A stretch of DNA of 64,000 nt. It comes from a virus. The stretch covers positions 1-64,000 of IMG/VR virus record IMGVR_UViG_3300025626_000018. The stretch is one strand, 5' to 3'. This document shows, piece after piece, positions 17,463 through 26,184 of this stretch; positions within the stretch are counted from its first letter, which is position 1; the number at the start of each line of letters is the position of its first letter. The translations under genes and the position numbers were made by a program. A model generated the notes under the pieces. It did not search any database and had not been told where the DNA came from. It saw only the letters and a list, made by a program, of their open reading frames with translations.

Positions 17463-17497
17463 TATACTATCCTCCCTTTTTAGAAGCTTACTCTTCT

Positions 17498-17525
17498 ATT
17501 ATATCACAAATATTAAATTTGTAAA
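17498..17525 (-). promoter_or_regulatory. Minus-strand sigma70-like promoter, proximal copy
   Basis: On the minus strand: TTTACA, 16 nt, TATAAT, within the first repeat copy. It would transcribe antisense to the gene ending at 17462. Confidence 0.6.
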
Positions 17526-17603
17526 CCTCTAATGCATATGTGCATCAATAAAATATATGGGATGTCGATATACTATCCTCCCCTTTTAGAAGCTTACTCT
17601 TCT

Positions 17604-17631
17604 ATTATATCACAAATATTAAATTTGTAAA
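17604..17631 (-). promoter_or_regulatory. Minus-strand sigma70-like promoter, distal copy
   Basis: On the minus strand: TTTACA, 16 nt, TATAAT, preceded by the TGCATTTTAGGGG box seen at other promoters of this phage. Its transcript would run through the proximal copy. Confidence 0.6.
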
Positions 17632-17675
17632 CCCCTAAAATGCATATAACTGAAAAAAAATATAAAAAAAACTTG

Positions 17676-17704
17676 TTTACTTTTAATGTAAATTAGTTTA
17701 TAAT
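17676..17704 (+). promoter_or_regulatory. Promoter before gp55
   Basis: TTTACT, 17 nt, TATAAT, placed 26 bp before the gp55 start. A TAGGAG ribosome site follows. Confidence 0.75.
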
Positions 17705-17729
17705 ATTACTATATTAGGAGAATATTAAT

Positions 17730-18323
17730 ATGGCTAAGAAAAAATCTAAAAATTTACACTACGTAAATAACCAAGAGTTTGCTCTTGCTATTGTTGCATA
17801 TGTAGAATCAGTAAATGCTGCTCGCGAGGCCGGCGAGCAATTACCAGTTGTACCAGATTATATTGCAATATGTTTTTTAAAAATTGCTGAAAATCTTTCA
17901 CATAAATCTAATTTTATTCGATATACGTATAGAGAAGAAATGGTTATGGATTCGGTAGAAAATTGTCTTAAAGCAGTTGAGAATTATAATATTAATGCCG
18001 TAACACGAACCGGTAAACCAAATGCTTTTGCATATTTTACTCAAATTATTTGGTTTGCTTTTTTACGCCGGATTGCAAAAGAAAAGCGCCAGCAAGAAAT
18101 TAAAGAAAAATATTTATCCCAATCTGGTGTTGAAGCCTTTCTTGTAAATGAAGGCGGTGATGCTGCAAATTCTGTTGCTACTCACTTTGTTGATACTCTT
18201 AAAGATAGAATTGATAAAATTAAAGTATATGATACAGAGATTAAAGAGTTTGCAAAAGCTCAAAAAACTCGGGCTAAACGTAAACAAAATGTTGATTCTG
18301 ACTTGCAGGAATTTTTGGAATGA
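17730..18323 (+). CDS. gp55: Late-transcription sigma factor gp55
   Basis: The 197-residue protein is the phage sigma factor that directs host RNA polymerase to TATAAATA promoters. It has the gp55 core: an N-terminal HYVNNQEFALAI, then ENLSHKSNFIRYTYREEMVMD, a sigma-region-2-like stretch, and NAFAYFTQIIWFAFLRRIAKEKRQQ. A cluster of TATAAATA octamers in this window fits its role. It has its own sigma70-like promoter, so it can be made before late genes, and it overlaps gp47 by 4 bp. Confidence 0.92.
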   Translation: MAKKKSKNLHYVNNQEFALAIVAYVESVNAAREAGEQLPVVPDYIAICFLKIAENLSHKSNFIRYTYREEMVMDSVENCLKAVENYNINAVTRTGKPNAFAYFTQIIWFAFLRRIAKEKRQQEIKEKYLSQSGVEAFLVNEGGDAANSVATHFVDTLKDRIDKIKVYDTEIKEFAKAQKTRAKRKQNVDSDLQEFLE

Positions 18324-19381
18324 AAATAGCAGTAATTAATGACACACATTGTGGTATTAGAAATAGTTCAGAAGTGTTCCTTGATAACTCAGCTAAGTTT
18401 TGGGATGAAATTTTTTTCCCATATTGTAAAAAAAACAATATTACTCAAATTTTACATCTTGGCGATTTTTTTGACCATCGCAAATTTGTAAATTTTAAAG
18501 CACTTAATCATAATCGCAAGCATTTTTTAGATAAGCTACGTGAAAACAAAATGACCATGGATATTATTCCAGGTAATCATGACACTTATTATAAAAATAC
18601 AAATGATTTAAACTCATTAAAGGAATTACTTGGTCATTTTATGAATGAAATCCATATTATTATGGAACCGCGTGTTATGGAGTATGGCTCATTAAAAATG
18701 GCCTTGCTTCCATGGATTACTACTGAAAATTACGATGCTTCTATAAAATTTGTAAAAGAATGCAAAGCAGATTGGCTTGGTGGCCATTTAGAATTGAATG
18801 ATTTTGAAATGATGAGAGGTATTAAAAATACCCATGGTATGAATCATAAAGAATTTTCTAGATTTGAAACTGTTTTGTCTGGACATTTTCATACAAAATC
18901 CAGTCGTGATAATATTCATTACTTGGGTTCACAAATGGAGTTTTCTTGGTCTGATGCCCATGACAAAAAATATTTTCATGTGATTGATACCGAAACTCGA
19001 GAAATAGAAGCTATTCATAATCCGCATACTTTACATGAAAAGATTATATACGATGATTCTAAATATGATTATACTGACTATCCATTAGATAATTTAGATT
19101 ATAAATTTGTAAAAATAGTTGTAATAAATAAACAAGACCTATTTACATTTGAGCGATTTGTTGATAAAATACAAAATAAGAAGATTTATGAACTAAAAAT
19201 TGCTGAAAATTTTAGTGAGTTCATTGGTGAAAATGTTGAGGACGAATCAATTTCGGTTGATGATACTTCGACATTGCTTGATAGTTATGTAGATGCTGTT
19301 GATACAGATCTTGATAAAAATAGAATTAAAACGAATATGCACAATTTATTGATTGAAGCGCAGGCATTAGAAATAGTATGA
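18320..19381 (+). CDS. gp47: Recombination endonuclease subunit gp47 (Mre11-like)
   Basis: A 353-residue metallophosphoesterase. The metal-binding motifs are visible in order: INDTHCGIR, HLGDFFDHR, PGNHDTYY and SGHFHTKS. With gp46 it forms the Mre11/Rad50-like complex that resects double-strand ends for recombination-dependent replication. The start overlaps gp55 by ATGA, and the stop overlaps gp46 by ATGA, so the genes are coupled. Confidence 0.95.
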   Translation: MKIAVINDTHCGIRNSSEVFLDNSAKFWDEIFFPYCKKNNITQILHLGDFFDHRKFVNFKALNHNRKHFLDKLRENKMTMDIIPGNHDTYYKNTNDLNSLKELLGHFMNEIHIIMEPRVMEYGSLKMALLPWITTENYDASIKFVKECKADWLGGHLELNDFEMMRGIKNTHGMNHKEFSRFETVLSGHFHTKSSRDNIHYLGSQMEFSWSDAHDKKYFHVIDTETREIEAIHNPHTLHEKIIYDDSKYDYTDYPLDNLDYKFVKIVVINKQDLFTFERFVDKIQNKKIYELKIAENFSEFIGENVEDESISVDDTSTLLDSYVDAVDTDLDKNRIKTNMHNLLIEAQALEIV

Positions 19382-21096
19382 TTGTATTTTCAAATATTCG
19401 ATGGAAGAATTTTCTGTCTACTGGTAATAATTGGTCAGAAATTGATTTGAATAAAACTAAATCAACACTTATTGTTGGTCATAATGGTGCAGGTAAATCT
19501 ACTTTACTGGATGCTTTATCATTTGCATTATTCGGAAAACCTCACCGTAATATTAATAAGCCTCAACTTGTTAATACTGTAAATAATAAGGATTGTTTAG
19601 TCGAGGTCAATTTTTATATTGGTAAAGCAGCATTTAAAGTAGTGCGTGGTATTAAACCAACAATATTTGAAATTTGGAAAAACGGCGAAATGATAAATCA
19701 ATCATCGCACGCTAAAGAATATCAACAAATTCTTGAAAGAAATATTATTAAACTTAATCATAAAAGCTTTCATCAAATTGTTGTGTTGGGATCATCCTCA
19801 TTTATACCATTTATGCAATTGCCTGCACAGCAACGGCGAGATGTTATTGAAGATTTGTTAGATATTAATATTTTTTCTAAAATGAATTCAATCTTAAAAG
19901 AAAAACAGACTGGTCTTAAAGATAAACTAAAAGATATTAATTATCAGTTTGAATTGATAAGAGAAAAAATTTCTTTACAGAAAAAATATATTCGGGAAGT
20001 CGAGGATCTGAATAATGATCAGGTCGATGAAAAGCAAGCCGAAATTGCTTTGTATGAATCAGAAATTGCAGAATTGCAATCTTTTAATAATACTATGTCT
20101 GATGAAATTGAAACATTAAGTAATGGTCTTGAAGAGTCGTTAAAAATTTGCCATGATAAGCGGCAAAACCTTTTGCATTATAAAAGCGAATTTACCCAAA
20201 AAATTCGATTATTAGTTAAAGATTCCAAATTCTATGAAGAGCATGATAATTGTCCAACATGTTCGCAAAGTATTCCAGAAGAATTAATTAAAACAAAATT
20301 ATCTGAAGCAAAAAATAAAGCTATAGAATTGCAATCAGCATTAGATATTGCCCAGGAAAACTCTAAATTAGTTGAGGAAAAACTTGAAAAATTAAATGAT
20401 TCAACAGCTATTATCCGCGATAAGACTTTATTAATGTCTGGTAATAACAGAGAGATTGTAAGAATTCGCTCACAAATTGAAACATTATCAACTGCTATTT
20501 CTAAAATTAAGGGTAATGAAGGCGATATTAAAAAGTCTTGGGAAAGTCTTCAAGCACTTGAAAATGAAAAAGAAGAGTATTTTGAAACCAAACTAAGTAT
20601 TAATGACGAATTTAATTATAACGCTGTTATGATGGAAATGCTAAAAGATACCGGCATTAAAACTAAAGTTATTAAACAATATATTCCAGTAATAAATAGA
20701 CTTGTAAATCAATATCTGCAAATCCTAGATTTTTATGTTCACTTTAATCTTGATGAAAGTTTTACTGAAACAATCAAATCTAGACATCGTGATTCATTCA
20801 CATATGACTCATTTAGTGAGGGCGAAAAGCAACGCATTGATCTAGCATTGCTTTTCACATGGCGTATGATTGCTAAAATGAAAAATTCTGTAGCAACCAA
20901 CTTGCTTGTTTTAGATGAAACATTCGATTCATCTTTAGACCATGATGGTGTAGATAATCTTATGAAAATATTATATACCCTTGACGATGACACTAATGTT
21001 TTTGTAATATCTCATAAAGGAGAAATTTTAGACGGAAAATTTAAGCAGAAAATTGAATTTACTAAAGATAAGAATTTTAGTAAAATTTTAGCATAA
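19378..21096 (+). CDS. gp46: Recombination endonuclease subunit gp46 (Rad50/SMC-like)
   Basis: A 572-residue SMC-type ATPase. Walker A is GHNGAGKSTL near residue 35, the zinc hook CPTCSQSI lies near residue 295 between two coiled-coil arms, and the signature SFSEGEKQRIDLA plus Walker B LLVLDETFDSSLD are in the C-terminal part. It partners with gp47 for end resection. Length is near the T4 protein (560). Confidence 0.95.
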   Translation: MIVFSNIRWKNFLSTGNNWSEIDLNKTKSTLIVGHNGAGKSTLLDALSFALFGKPHRNINKPQLVNTVNNKDCLVEVNFYIGKAAFKVVRGIKPTIFEIWKNGEMINQSSHAKEYQQILERNIIKLNHKSFHQIVVLGSSSFIPFMQLPAQQRRDVIEDLLDINIFSKMNSILKEKQTGLKDKLKDINYQFELIREKISLQKKYIREVEDLNNDQVDEKQAEIALYESEIAELQSFNNTMSDEIETLSNGLEESLKICHDKRQNLLHYKSEFTQKIRLLVKDSKFYEEHDNCPTCSQSIPEELIKTKLSEAKNKAIELQSALDIAQENSKLVEEKLEKLNDSTAIIRDKTLLMSGNNREIVRIRSQIETLSTAISKIKGNEGDIKKSWESLQALENEKEEYFETKLSINDEFNYNAVMMEMLKDTGIKTKVIKQYIPVINRLVNQYLQILDFYVHFNLDESFTETIKSRHRDSFTYDSFSEGEKQRIDLALLFTWRMIAKMKNSVATNLLVLDETFDSSLDHDGVDNLMKILYTLDDDTNVFVISHKGEILDGKFKQKIEFTKDKNFSKILA

Positions 21097-21099
21097 GTG

Positions 21100-21128
21100 T
21101 TTACTTTACACAAAAAATAGTATATAAT
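21100..21128 (+). promoter_or_regulatory. Promoter before gp45
   Basis: TTTACT, 17 nt, TATAAT, 25 bp before the sliding clamp start; a GGAGA ribosome site follows. Confidence 0.78.
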
Positions 21129-21152
21129 ACTAATATATGATGGAGATATATA

Positions 21153-21827
21153 ATGGAACTAAGCGAAACAACACTTTCAGTACTAAAAAACTTTTCTACT
21201 ATTAACTCAAATTTGGTTATGCAGCAAGGTAATGTAGTACATACTATTTCAGAAGCTAAAAACATTTTGGCTCGTACTGAAATTCCTGAAAACTTTCCTC
21301 AAGCTTTTGGTGTATATGATCTAAATGAATTTCTCGGAGTTCTTAATTTAGTTGATATCCCAAGACTTACGTTTGATGAAAATTCTGTTAAGATTGGTGA
21401 TTCTACTGGCCGATCTAAAGTAAAATATTTCTTTTCTGACCCAGAAATGCTTACTACTCCTACCAAAGAAGTAAAAATGCCTGAGGCAGATGTGCGGTTT
21501 ACTCTTGATAACGATACTCTTAATCGCATTAAGCGCGCCGCAGCCGCTCTTGGACATTCGGAAGTATCTGTATCCGGATCCCGAGACAGCATTACCTTGA
21601 CCGTAACTAGCTCAGATAATGCCACCGCAAATACCTATTCAATTGATGTTGAAGGTAGCTCAAACGCAGATAACTATAACTTTATTTTTAATATCGCAAA
21701 CTTGAAAGTTCTACCAGGTACCTATAACGTAGAAATTTCATCTAAACTAATTTCGAAATTAACTCACTCAGAAAGCACTCTAACCTATTGGATTGCTCTT
21801 GAAAAAACATCAACATACGGAGAATAA
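21153..21827 (+). CDS. gp45: Sliding clamp gp45
   Basis: The 224-residue protein is the trimeric processivity clamp for DNA polymerase and also the mobile activator of late transcription. It begins MELSETTLSVLKNFSTINSN and contains FGVYDLNEFLGVLNL and the central FTLDNDTLNRIKRAA, all typical of gp45. The last codon overlaps the next start (TAATGATG). It is expressed from its own promoter ahead of the clamp-loader genes. Confidence 0.94.
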   Translation: MELSETTLSVLKNFSTINSNLVMQQGNVVHTISEAKNILARTEIPENFPQAFGVYDLNEFLGVLNLVDIPRLTFDENSVKIGDSTGRSKVKYFFSDPEMLTTPTKEVKMPEADVRFTLDNDTLNRIKRAAAALGHSEVSVSGSRDSITLTVTSSDNATANTYSIDVEGSSNADNYNFIFNIANLKVLPGTYNVEISSKLISKLTHSESTLTYWIALEKTSTYGE

Positions 21828-22042
21828 TGATGGCCGACCATAAACAAGCTTATGATACTATGAACAATATTGCTCGGAGCACTATTGCAGTAATTGATAC
21901 AGTTACACAGCGCGGAGGATTCCGCGGCGAAGAACTTAGTACTATTGGGCAGCTTAGAGATCAAGCTACTAATGCAGTACAGATTGTAGAAAACTGGAAA
22001 CAGGAACAATCAGAAGCCCCACAAGCCCCACAAAAAAAATAA
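21827..22042 (+). CDS. Small conserved phage protein after gp45
   Basis: A 71-residue protein beginning MMADHKQAYDTMNNIARST and ending in a Pro/Gln/Lys-rich tail. It overlaps the gp45 stop. I recognise the general type from marine T4-like phages but know no function. It ends just before a strong terminator, so gp45 and this gene form one unit. Confidence 0.65.
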   Translation: MMADHKQAYDTMNNIARSTIAVIDTVTQRGGFRGEELSTIGQLRDQATNAVQIVENWKQEQSEAPQAPQKK

Positions 22043-22048
22043 AATGAA

Positions 22049-22072
22049 GAGTGACGAAAGTCACTCTTTTTT
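22049..22072 (+). terminator. Rho-independent terminator after the gp45 unit
   Basis: Stem GAGTGAC / GTCACTC with a GAAA loop followed by six T. Confidence 0.92.
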
Positions 22073-22106
22073 ATCCTTGAATGAATAAAGTTATAGGTAT
22101 TATATT

Positions 22107-23045
22107 ATGAGCAATGATTTTTTGTGGACCGAAAAATATAGACCACAATGTGTAGACGATACAATTCTACAACCAGAATTTAAAGCAGTTTTTAAGCAAA
22201 TTGTTGCAACAGGTGAATTGCCCAATATGCTATTTTCTGGTAGTGCCGGTTTAGGTAAAACAACTATAGCAAAAGCTATGTGTAAAGAACTTGAATTAGA
22301 TTATATTATTATTAATGGTAGTGAAGAAGGTAATATTGATACGCTACGCACTAAAATTAAACAATTTGCTTCATCTGTTTCACTACAAGGAGGATACAAA
22401 GTAGTTATTTTGGATGAAGCTGATTATCTTAATGCACAATCAACTCAACCCGCTTTGCGTGGATTTATTGAAGAATTTTCTAATAATTGTCGATTTATTT
22501 TAACATGTAATTTTAAAAATCGCATTATTGAACCATTACATTCTCGTTGTAGTGTATATGAATTTAATACCACTAAAAAAGAAATGGCTGGCTTAGCAGC
22601 TGAATTCATGAATAAAACTATTACTATTCTTGAAAAAGAAAATGTTGCATACGAGAAAAATGCCCTTGCAAATCTTATTATGAAATTTGCGCCAGATTGG
22701 CGGAGAGTTTTAAATGAAGTACAGCGATATTCTGTTTCTGGTAAAATTGATGCTGGTATTTTAGTTAATTTAACAGATAAAACATTTGACGATCTCTTTT
22801 TATTTTTAAAAACAAAAGATTTTAAAAAGATGCGTAACTGGGTAGTTAATAATGTAGATACAGATGCTTCCTCAATCTTTAGAGGTATCTATGACAGAAT
22901 GAACGATAAGGTTGATGCATCTACAATCCCACAGTTGGTTCTTATTTTGGCGGATTACCAGTATAAAAATGCATTTGTTGCCGATCATGAAATAAATATT
23001 GTAGCATGCTTAACCGAAATTATGGCTAATGTAAATTTTAAGTAA
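22107..23045 (+). CDS. gp44: Clamp loader large subunit gp44
   Basis: A 312-residue AAA+ ATPase. Walker A is GSAGLGKTT, Walker B VILDEADYLN, and the Arg-finger motif lies in LHSRCSVYEF. The N-terminus WTEKYRPQCVDDTILQP is the standard clamp-loader opening. With gp62 it loads gp45 onto primer-template DNA. Confidence 0.95.
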   Translation: MSNDFLWTEKYRPQCVDDTILQPEFKAVFKQIVATGELPNMLFSGSAGLGKTTIAKAMCKELELDYIIINGSEEGNIDTLRTKIKQFASSVSLQGGYKVVILDEADYLNAQSTQPALRGFIEEFSNNCRFILTCNFKNRIIEPLHSRCSVYEFNTTKKEMAGLAAEFMNKTITILEKENVAYEKNALANLIMKFAPDWRRVLNEVQRYSVSGKIDAGILVNLTDKTFDDLFLFLKTKDFKKMRNWVVNNVDTDASSIFRGIYDRMNDKVDASTIPQLVLILADYQYKNAFVADHEINIVACLTEIMANVNFK

Positions 23046-23055
23046 GGATTTTTAT

Positions 23056-23649
23056 ATGACAACGCAAGATAATGCATGTATTTTTGATTTTGAAACATTG
23101 TCCAGAGATACAACTAATGGGGTTGTTGTTTCAATGACAATGCTTAATTTTAGTGAAGCCCGCTTTACTACTCAACCATATACTTTTCCAGAATTAGTAC
23201 GTGCCACAAAAACTATTAAATTTAATGTCCAAGAGCAAGTGAAAAAGTATAACCGTAAGATTGAAAAAGAAACCCTTGATTGGTGGGGTGAACAAATACC
23301 GCCAGTAAAAAAACAGATTAATCCAACTCCTTCTGATGTATCAATTGCAAAACTTTATGATTTTTTTATTTTAAATAAACCATTTTCAATTGAAAAAATA
23401 TATACCCGTGGTAATACATTTGATCCAATTTTTGTTGAAAGTATTATACGCCAAACTGAACATATGATGCCGTATGATTGGTGGGAAGTTCGTGACACCC
23501 GTTCACTTATTGAGGGTCTATCTTGGGGGACCGACTTAAAAAATACCTTTATCCCACCAAAATGCGAAGGCTTTGTAAAGCATGACCCTACACATGATAT
23601 TTCAATCGATGTAATGAGAATGCAAACATTAGTACAGGCTATAACATAA
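23056..23649 (+). CDS. dexA: Exonuclease A (DexA), DEDD 3'-5' exonuclease
   Basis: A 197-residue protein with the DEDD-family motif I (FDFETLS near residue 10), a motif II segment around RGNTFDPIF and a C-terminal motif with HDISIDVMRM. T4 DexA is a 3'-5' single-strand exonuclease thought to help degrade host DNA. Its place next to gp44 is common in marine T4-like phages. Confidence 0.82.
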   Translation: MTTQDNACIFDFETLSRDTTNGVVVSMTMLNFSEARFTTQPYTFPELVRATKTIKFNVQEQVKKYNRKIEKETLDWWGEQIPPVKKQINPTPSDVSIAKLYDFFILNKPFSIEKIYTRGNTFDPIFVESIIRQTEHMMPYDWWEVRDTRSLIEGLSWGTDLKNTFIPPKCEGFVKHDPTHDISIDVMRMQTLVQAIT

Positions 23650-23654
23650 AATTG

Positions 23655-23683
23655 TTTACAAAATTTTAAATTTGAGATATAAT
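23655..23683 (+). promoter_or_regulatory. Promoter overlapping the start of the sulfotransferase-like gene
   Basis: TTTACA, 17 nt, TATAAT. The -10 ends only 5 bp before ATG 23689, so a transcript from here would be leaderless. Confidence 0.7.
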
Positions 23684-23688
23684 ATAAA

Positions 23689-24366
23689 ATGAACACCACT
23701 ATTATTTCTTTACCCCGAACAGCATCTTCTTTTGTAATACGCCATTATGCTAAAATTCATAATTTGGTAAGTTATGATGAATTATTTAAATCGTACAATA
23801 TTCATAAATTAAATGATTTTTGTTCTACTGATGCTTGCATAGCAAAATTACAGCCATTAGATTATTTCGATCATAACGAAAAATATAATATAGATAATAT
23901 TCTTTCTAATAATAAAATATTAATTATAAAACCACCCACTTATTTAGAGTGCTATACTTCTTTTATAATTTCCGTCGCTATGACTAATAGAGATACCACT
24001 GGTGAGACTGGAAAGTATTGGAATTTAAAACTTATTAATAAATCAGTTAATGCTGTATTAACACCAACAGATTTTTATGCTCAATTAAAAAAACCAGTAA
24101 CGCGCGAGGAATCTTTTGATGCTATTAGATATTATACCCGGCATGTTAACGCGTTTATTCGCCTTAATACTATAGTGAAGTTTTTATCAAATAATATAAA
24201 GATTATAACACCATCAATGATATCTTCTTTTGATCCAAGCAAAGCAAGTAAACTTTCAAAAGATTTGAGTCAAAAAACAGATTTAATTGACGATTGGCCA
24301 GAAGTAAAAAAAGAAATTGAAATAGCAGCACACTCGCAATGGGAAAAAATTAATGAATCACTTTGA
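23689..24366 (+). CDS. Sulfotransferase-like P-loop protein
   Basis: A 225-residue protein. The N-terminus TTIISLPRTASSFVIRHYAK resembles the 5'-phosphosulfate binding loop of sulfotransferases (beta strand, then PR-T/S-G/A-S-S). Further down an NAFIRLN helix and a strand IKIITPSM could form the rest of the fold. Such proteins transfer sulfate from PAPS to sugars or proteins. No ribosome site is present and a promoter lies at the start codon. It overlaps gp62 by 14 bp. Function assignment is tentative. Confidence 0.55.
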   Translation: MNTTIISLPRTASSFVIRHYAKIHNLVSYDELFKSYNIHKLNDFCSTDACIAKLQPLDYFDHNEKYNIDNILSNNKILIIKPPTYLECYTSFIISVAMTNRDTTGETGKYWNLKLINKSVNAVLTPTDFYAQLKKPVTREESFDAIRYYTRHVNAFIRLNTIVKFLSNNIKIITPSMISSFDPSKASKLSKDLSQKTDLIDDWPEVKKEIEIAAHSQWEKINESL

Positions 24367-24736
24367 TTATATGACATCAATTACTTCTAGTAAAATCGAC
24401 ATTATGTGCGATGATATAGATGAAAAAGCCTATAATTCATTTATGGTTAATCGCGGATTGTCATATTTTTATGATACTGTATTGTTTGCTAATGAAATGA
24501 ACAAATATAGTCATTTGGATAGTAGATTGCAATATGATTTCTTGCGACAAATTGTGCGGAAAAAAAAGCGGTTCTCAAAATGGAATAAAGCATCTAAAGA
24601 AGATAATATTAATTTAATTAAAGAATACTATGGATATTCTAATGAAAAAGCCCATCAAATTATAGATTTACTATCCGAAGAACAACTTGCTGAAATAAAA
24701 ATAAAACTTTTTAAAGGTGGAAAAAGAAAACCTTAA
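24353..24736 (+). CDS. gp62: Clamp loader small subunit gp62
   Basis: A 127-residue protein of mostly helical composition, with the phrases YNSFMVNRGLSYFYDTVLFANEMN and LQYDFLRQIVRKKKRFSKW that are characteristic of gp62. It is shorter than T4 gp62 (187), as in other marine members. It completes the gp44/62 clamp loader. In T4 gp62 is directly after gp44; here dexA and the sulfotransferase-like gene separate them. Confidence 0.85.
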   Translation: MNHFDYMTSITSSKIDIMCDDIDEKAYNSFMVNRGLSYFYDTVLFANEMNKYSHLDSRLQYDFLRQIVRKKKRFSKWNKASKEDNINLIKEYYGYSNEKAHQIIDLLSEEQLAEIKIKLFKGGKRKP

Positions 24737-24748
24737 ATATTTTATTTG

Positions 24749-24756
24749 TATAAATA
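24749..24756 (+). promoter_or_regulatory. T4-type late promoter TATAAATA before regA
   Basis: TATAAATA lies 72 bp before the regA start. A second possible -10 (TATAAT at 24794) is closer to the gene but lacks an obvious -35. Confidence 0.6.
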
Positions 24757-24828
24757 ATCCATATAGGCAACAATAATATGCTTTAGTAATAGTATATAAT
24801 AACAAATAAAAAGATATGGATTGATTGA

Positions 24829-25239
24829 ATGGAAGATAATAAAATTGCGCAGTGGTCTCCCGAGATGATGCTCGAAATCACTATTGCCGAGCCCGATGAT
24901 TTTTTAAAGATTCGAGAAACCCTCACTAGAATTGGTATTGCATCAAAAAAAGAAAATAAACTATTTCAGTCTTGCCATATTTTGCATAAACAAGGCAGAT
25001 ATTTTATTGTACATTTCAAAGAATTATTTCTTTTGGACGGCAAAAAATCAAATCTTGAAGAAAGTGATGTAGCCCGTAGAAATACAATTGCTACATTAAT
25101 GTCTGATTGGGGATTGATTGAAATTGTAAATGCTGAATTGGCAACTCCAGTATCTCCATTACGTCATATAAAAATTATTCCATTTAAAGATAAAGATAAA
25201 TGGGAACTCTGTCCAAAATATAATATTGGTAAAAAATGA
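24829..25239 (+). CDS. regA: Translational repressor RegA
   Basis: The 136-residue protein matches RegA, which binds the start region of many early mRNAs and blocks translation. Diagnostic text: MLEITIAEPDDFLKIRETLTRIGIA, QSCHILHKQGRYFIVHFKE and the C-terminal KWELCPKYNIG. It has a 13-residue N-terminal extension compared with T4; an internal ATG 24868 would give the T4-length form. The stop overlaps the next start (ATGA). Confidence 0.92.
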   Translation: MEDNKIAQWSPEMMLEITIAEPDDFLKIRETLTRIGIASKKENKLFQSCHILHKQGRYFIVHFKELFLLDGKKSNLEESDVARRNTIATLMSDWGLIEIVNAELATPVSPLRHIKIIPFKDKDKWELCPKYNIGKK

Positions 25240-25307
25240 CTTGTCCGGAATGTATGACAGATCTAGGTCAAGATAATTTTTGTCCGCATTGTAGAGTGAA
25301 AAGATAA
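25236..25307 (+). CDS. 23-residue zinc-ribbon peptide
   Basis: A very short gene that overlaps the regA stop as ATGA. The product contains CPEC, nine residues, then CPHC, and ends RVKR: a complete four-Cys zinc knuckle. Translation coupling to regA and the intact motif support that it is real. Zinc-ribbon peptides of this size usually act as adaptors for RNA polymerase or RNA; that role is inferred. Confidence 0.65.
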   Translation: MTCPECMTDLGQDNFCPHCRVKR

Positions 25308-25329
25308 TTTTTTTATAAATCGGTATATT

Positions 25330-26079
25330 ATGAAATTTGATATTAAGGGTTTAATTACTAGTTATGGAAAAGCTTTGGCTTTAGTTCCAGATCAAAGTAC
25401 TTTTCGATATGATATTTTTAGACAATATGACCATCGGTTTTTATTTAATTTTAATACAATTGGATATAATAGACCTTTTACAACTAGAGCCTATATAGAG
25501 TTTTTAAAGAAAAATAAAAAAATATTAGATGATAATATTTGTTCAACATATATTAAGAATTCCATAGATCGCGGCCGAACTTATGATTGGTTAAACTATA
25601 GAAATCACGATGATTTATATTCTTATGATATTCTTTCTTTTTGTAGAGCTACTGCTATTCCTAAAGGATATTTTAAATCAGTTAATTTTGAAAAAGATGG
25701 TAAGCGGATCGAAGAATGGAATTTTGAAAAATCGCGTACTATTTTTTTAAATCAACGATATAGAAAAAGTAGTATATACGTTCCTATAGAAAATAATATT
25801 ATTAGTAATAAAATAATTCGCGGATTATATACTGGCCACCCCATGCTATGGTACTCAATACCAAATATTAAACCATTAATGGAAGATTTGGGGTTTAAAT
25901 TTATGCCTTATATTAATTATGAATTTGATTCTATAAAAAATCCAATCGGTAGATTATTTGCTTTAATTAAAGAAGTAGAGCGTTTACAAACATTAGATAT
26001 ACCTCTTATATGCGCAAAATATTCTTATGTAGTATCTTCAAATAATCAAAATTTATTTGATAAAATCATAAAAAATTAA
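25330..26079 (+). CDS. Unknown protein, possibly glycosyltransferase-like
   Basis: A 249-residue protein. The C-terminal part IIRGLYTGHPMLWYSIPNIKPLMEDLGFKF recalls a motif in a widespread marine phage family (K...AGKPF...G..G.LK.LR.LGF) related to exostosin or fucosyltransferase-type enzymes. No catalytic residues can be pointed to. No signal peptide or membrane span is seen. The spacing suggests cotranscription with regA. Confidence 0.5.
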   Translation: MKFDIKGLITSYGKALALVPDQSTFRYDIFRQYDHRFLFNFNTIGYNRPFTTRAYIEFLKKNKKILDDNICSTYIKNSIDRGRTYDWLNYRNHDDLYSYDILSFCRATAIPKGYFKSVNFEKDGKRIEEWNFEKSRTIFLNQRYRKSSIYVPIENNIISNKIIRGLYTGHPMLWYSIPNIKPLMEDLGFKFMPYINYEFDSIKNPIGRLFALIKEVERLQTLDIPLICAKYSYVVSSNNQNLFDKIIKN

Positions 26080-26088
26080 AAAAAATTA

Positions 26089-26117
26089 TTTACATTATAG
26101 CTGAAATATGTTATACT
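26089..26117 (+). promoter_or_regulatory. Sigma70-like promoter before hsp20
   Basis: TTTACA, 17 nt, TATACT with an upstream TATG extension. It is followed two bases later by a late promoter, giving dual control. Confidence 0.72.
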
Positions 26118-26118
26118 A

Positions 26119-26126
26119 TATAAATA
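26119..26126 (+). promoter_or_regulatory. T4-type late promoter TATAAATA before hsp20
   Basis: TATAAATA placed 58 bp before the hsp20 ATG, directly after a sigma70-like -10. Confidence 0.72.
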
Positions 26127-26130
26127 CAAT

Positions 26131-26175
26131 GGTAATGCGGATAGACCGGTTACTTAACAATCTTGCTTGTAAAAG
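26131..26175 (+). promoter_or_regulatory. Structured 5' leader of hsp20
   Basis: The leader folds into GTAAT..CGG ATAGA CCG..GTTAC and a second small hairpin ACAA..TTGT just before the AAAGGAG ribosome site. The published manA RNA motif occurs before ibpA genes in marine T4-like phages; I cannot confirm that this is a member. Confidence 0.4.
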
Positions 26176-26184
26176 GAGAAAACT

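Larger units (their letters stand above)
17463..17646. repeat. Two direct copies of a ~75-bp promoter-bearing element
   Basis: Copies at 17463-17539 and 17569-17646 (period 106 bp) share nearly every base, from TATACTATCCTCCC to GTAAACC(T/C)CTAA(A)ATGCATAT. Read on the minus strand each copy is GCATTTTAGGGGTTTACA, 16 nt, TATAAT, then a hairpin AGAAG..CTTCT and AAAGGGAGG. They therefore look like duplicated minus-strand promoters with leader, pointing into the 3' end of the gene at 17040-17462. No credible minus-strand gene follows. Confidence 0.8.
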
